DNA of 64,000 nucleotides from DASUPK01 sp963815665 (GTDB lineage: Bacteria; Actinomycetota; Thermoleophilia; Solirubrobacterales; 70-9). The position numbers and the translations under genes were made by a program. Every line of letters starts with the position of its first letter. The first letter of the stretch is position 1. The DNA is taken from assembly GCA_963815665.1 (NCBI GenBank), contig CAWFHN010000006.1:62001-126000 (forward strand), written 5' to 3'. Under the pieces are notes generated by a model. The model was given only the letters and a program-made list of their open reading frames with translations, had not been told where the DNA came from and did not search any database. Positions 62,047-64,000 of this stretch are shown one piece after another.

Positions 62047-62166
62047 CGGCTTCCTGGGGGTCTCGGACGTGAGCCCGTGGATCGCCTTCGCGGTGGCCGC
62101 CGGCATGTGCCTCGCGCTGCTGGCGTGGAGTCAGTGGCTGTTTACGAGTGGGCGGAAGCTCAAGCC
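62047..62166 (+). pseudogene. Repeat copy 3: truncated ABC permease 3' end
   Basis: The sequence encodes SDVSPWIAFAVAAGMCLALL then AWSQWLFTSGRKLKP, the same C-terminal block as the permease. It lacks the stop codon: after AAGCC the sequence departs and the frame runs on into a DUF4917-like segment. It begins at the same point (CGGCTTCCTGGG) as copy 1. Confidence 0.8.
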
Positions 62167-62422
62167 CCTCAATCGTCTTCGAGAGTGCAGTCTGCCGATG
62201 GCGGTTTTCGGCAGCAGCTTGAGCGAAAACGACGAACACCTGGTTGAAGCGTTGAACGAGAATGCGGAACGCCCGATCGCAGTCTCGATGTTGCCGGGCG
62301 ACCAGGCTGAACTACTAGCCAAACAGAGTGACGTCTACGGCCGTCTCAAGACCGAGAAGCTCTACTTCTTCAACGCAAGAACGCATCCATTAGGGGACGC
62401 ATCTCTCCTCGTTTCTCCTTAA
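62167..62422 (+). pseudogene. C-terminal fragment of a DUF4917-like (SIR2-fold) protein
   Basis: The frame downstream of repeat copy 3 reads LPMAVFGSSLSENDEHLVEAL then RPIAVSMLPGDQAELLAKQSDVYGRL and YFFNARTHPLGDASL, and ends at 62422. From memory this is the C-terminal pattern of DUF4917 proteins, which share the SIR2-like nucleotide-binding fold; the family name is recalled, not searched. The N-terminal two-thirds are absent. Base composition is clearly less GC-rich than around it, consistent with foreign origin. The junction with permease sequence is at about 62166. Confidence 0.55.
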
Positions 62423-62494
62423 ACCAAAGGCGTCCGTCGGCTAGCGTACGGTCGCTCGGTGGGACATTTGCCACAAACGAGGGAAGGGAGATCG

Positions 62495-62774
62495 GTGGCG
62501 ACAAATCGGCACTACGTCAGACAGCGCACCGACGGACACTGGGAGGTCCTGCGCGAGGGTCACCATCGCGCGACGGTGCGATTGAAGTCTCGAGACGAAG
62601 CGGTAAAGACCGCCAAGCGACTCACGCGGAATGCTGGCGGCAGGCGAGATCAGCGTGATCAATAATCGGACCGGCAAGATCATCAAGTCCAAGACGGTCA
62701 GGGCCGGCCCATCCGCCAAGCTCGCTCGGAACCGCTCAGCGAGGGCAGGTCGCATTCTCCGAAAAAGCAGATGA
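62495..62774 (+). pseudogene. DUF2188-type small protein, one-base frameshift
   Basis: GTG at 62495 starts VATNRHYVRQRTDGHWEV then REGHHRATVRLKSRDEAVKTAKRL, the DUF2188 pattern of a short strand-strand-helix protein. The frame then stops at 62665, but removing one base near 62642 continues GEISVINNRTGKIIKSKTV, the usual C-terminal strands, to a TGA at 62774. The function of DUF2188 is unknown. The gene may be intact with a sequencing insertion, or decayed like its neighbours. Confidence 0.65.
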
Positions 62775-62981
62775 CCTGGCCGTGCCGTGGGGAATCGACA
62801 GGCCACCGCTATCTCGTGGAATGTTCTGATTCCGCCGCAGCACGTTCCCCGGGTCGTACCGCGACTTCAGCGTCTGCAGGCGGTCGAATGAGTCCGACCC
62901 GAAGGCCGCACGCACCCGCTCCAGCGGCTCGTCCGCCTGCATGTAGTTCGCGAATAGCCGCCGCTGACTGACCAGGGCTCG
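62736..62981 (-). pseudogene. C-terminal stub of a berberine-bridge-type FAD oxidase
   Basis: The minus frame reads LFANYMQADEPLERVRAAFG then DSFDRLQTLKSRYDPGNVLRRNQNI (62981 to about 62817), the BBE domain ending of FAD-linked oxidases, where Y-DP-N-x-x-R-N-x-NI is diagnostic. Everything N-terminal to it is gone, and ftsH begins within 90 bases. It lacks the normal stop after NI-P and runs on to 62736. It overlaps the end of the DUF2188 frame. Confidence 0.65.
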
Positions 62982-63070
62982 ATTGCCGTCGCCGGCTCGC
63001 GGCCCAGGTGGTGTGCTTGTCGTCGAGGTGGCGGCGTCCCAGCTCGCCATCACGCTGGGGCGCTGCCTGC

Positions 63071-64000
63071 CTACGGCGCGGCCGTGGCCTTCGCATTCTC
63101 GACAGGGTTGCTCTCCGGTAGCGGCACACCGGCCACCTCATAGGCCTCCGGCTGGTCGAGGGTCTCGCGATCCAGCAGCGTGTTGGCGAGAGCCTCGAGC
63201 CGGTCCCGCTCGCGCTCTAGGAGTTCGATCACGTCGCGCTCGGCCTCTTCCACGATCCGCCGCACCTCCTGGTCGACCAGTTCCTGGGTCGGCTCGGAGG
63301 AGGGCATCACGCCGGGCAGGAGCGGGCCGTCCTGGCGGCCGTCGGTGACGGCGATCGGGCCGATGGCGTCGCTCATTCCCCAGCGGCCCACCATGCCGCG
63401 GGCAACCTGGGTGAGGTTCTGGATGTCTGACTCGGCGCCCGTCGAGAGGTCGTCGAAGATGATCTTCTCCGAGGCGCGGCCGCCGAGGGCGACCTTGATC
63501 TGGGCCAGGAGCTCCTCGCGGCGGTAGTTGTAGCGGTCGCTCTCCGGGGTGGAAAGCGTGACGCCCAGCGCCTGGCCGCGCGGGATGATCGAGATCTTCC
63601 GCACCGGGTCCGCGCCCGGCGTGAGCATGCCGACCAGGGCGTGGCCGGACTCGTGGAAGGCGGTGCGCCTGCGGTCCGCCTCGGTCATCACCACCTGACG
63701 CTCGGCGCCGAGGAGGATCTTCTCGATCGCGTCGGTGAAGTCGCTCTGCTCCACCTTGGCGTGCTCGCGGCGGGCGGCGAAGAGGGCGGCCTCGTTGACG
63801 AGCAGCGCGATGTCGGCGCCGGTCGAGCCGGGGATCGAGGCCGCGATGCGCTCCAGGTCCACGCTGTCCGCCAGCGGCACCTCGCGGGTGTGGATCTTGA
63901 GGATCTCGATGCGGCCGTTGAGGTCGGGAGGGTTGACCGCGATGCGACGGTCGAAGCGGCCGGGTCGCAGCAGGGCCTGGTCGAGGACCTCCGGGCGGTT
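63071..64000 (-). CDS. ftsH: ATP-dependent zinc metalloprotease FtsH, C-terminal part
   Basis: The visible 309 residues enter in the AAA domain (NRPEVLDQALLRPGRFDRRIA, including the second region of homology arginines), continue with STGADIALLVNEAALFAARR, and contain the protease site HESGHALVGM (HExxH). A downstream LSTGAESDIQNLT supplies the third metal ligand Asp. The N-terminal membrane segments lie beyond the window. FtsH degrades membrane and regulatory proteins as a hexamer. The C-terminal tail is acidic and Ala/Pro-rich. Its 3' end abuts the BBE stub. Confidence 0.93.
   Translation of the reverse strand, partial: NRPEVLDQALLRPGRFDRRIAVNPPDLNGRIEILKIHTREVPLADSVDLERIAASIPGSTGADIALLVNEAALFAARREHAKVEQSDFTDAIEKILLGAERQVVMTEADRRRTAFHESGHALVGMLTPGADPVRKISIIPRGQALGVTLSTPESDRYNYRREELLAQIKVALGGRASEKIIFDDLSTGAESDIQNLTQVARGMVGRWGMSDAIGPIAVTDGRQDGPLLPGVMPSSEPTQELVDQEVRRIVEEAERDVIELLERERDRLEALANTLLDRETLDQPEAYEVAGVPLPESNPVENAKATAAP

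Overview
The window is high-GC DNA with dense, overlapping bacterial genes and frequent GTG/TTG starts. It looks like the chromosome of an actinomycete-type bacterium. The likely class is Thermoleophilia (Solirubrobacterales-like): a QcrA with several membrane helices and a di-haem QcrC, deazaflavin (F420)-type oxidoreductases, an AbiEi/DUF559 protein, a WS/DGAT acyltransferase, and an envelope protein with a Gly/Ser/Ala/Asn repeat region all fit. This placement is inference from gene content; no rRNA or tRNA gene was seen that could fix it.

Layout. 1-9 kb: a DUF559/AbiEi-like gene whose start lies in a striking hairpin, a frameshifted HD phosphohydrolase, a YjbQ-EamA pair, enoyl-CoA hydratase, a secreted glycoside hydrolase, a lipoate ligase-like protein, and divergent HAD phosphatase and GH15 genes. 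9-15 kb: a large FAD/Fe-S dehydrogenase, an enolase-superfamily enzyme and a TPP enzyme, all on the minus strand. 15-24 kb: SDR-CtaG on plus, facing a gapless seven-gene minus-strand operon for a caa3-type cytochrome oxidase and the bc-type quinol:cytochrome c reductase (ctaC, ctaD, ctaE, an unnamed membrane protein, qcrC, qcrA, qcrB). 24-43 kb: metabolic and signalling genes, including a metallophosphoesterase, a TMEM175-like channel, a diguanylate cyclase, type III glutamine synthetase, a MarR-GNAT fusion, WS/DGAT, DUF2855, a CPA1 antiporter, a cupin, an acyl-CoA ligase and an F420-reductase-like protein.

43-49 kb: a TetR gene and a divergent four-gene minus-strand set (alpha/beta hydrolase, phytoene-desaturase-like FAD enzyme, NDH-2-like enzyme, DMT transporter) share an intergenic space made almost wholly of overlapping palindromes. 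Two of the four genes carry one-base frameshifts. 49-54.5 kb: an ABC ATPase and an ABC-2 permease are separated by five unrelated genes.

54.4-63 kb is the most unusual stretch. The last ~120-145 bp of the ABC permease gene recur twice more as direct copies (58.4 and 62.1 kb), bounding two blocks of genes. The same stretch holds a short ftsH-derived scrap, a DUF4917-like C-terminal piece fused in frame to the third permease copy, a frameshifted DUF2188 gene and the C-terminal stub of a berberine-bridge-type oxidase, before the genuine ftsH gene runs off the window end. It reads as a recombination or insertion hotspot. No complete mobile element, CRISPR array or classical defence operon was recognised anywhere.

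Five genes need a single-base correction to read through (HD, NDH-2-like, phytoene-desaturase-like, XRE, DUF2188). Because all are one-base events, sequencing or assembly error is at least as likely as real decay.
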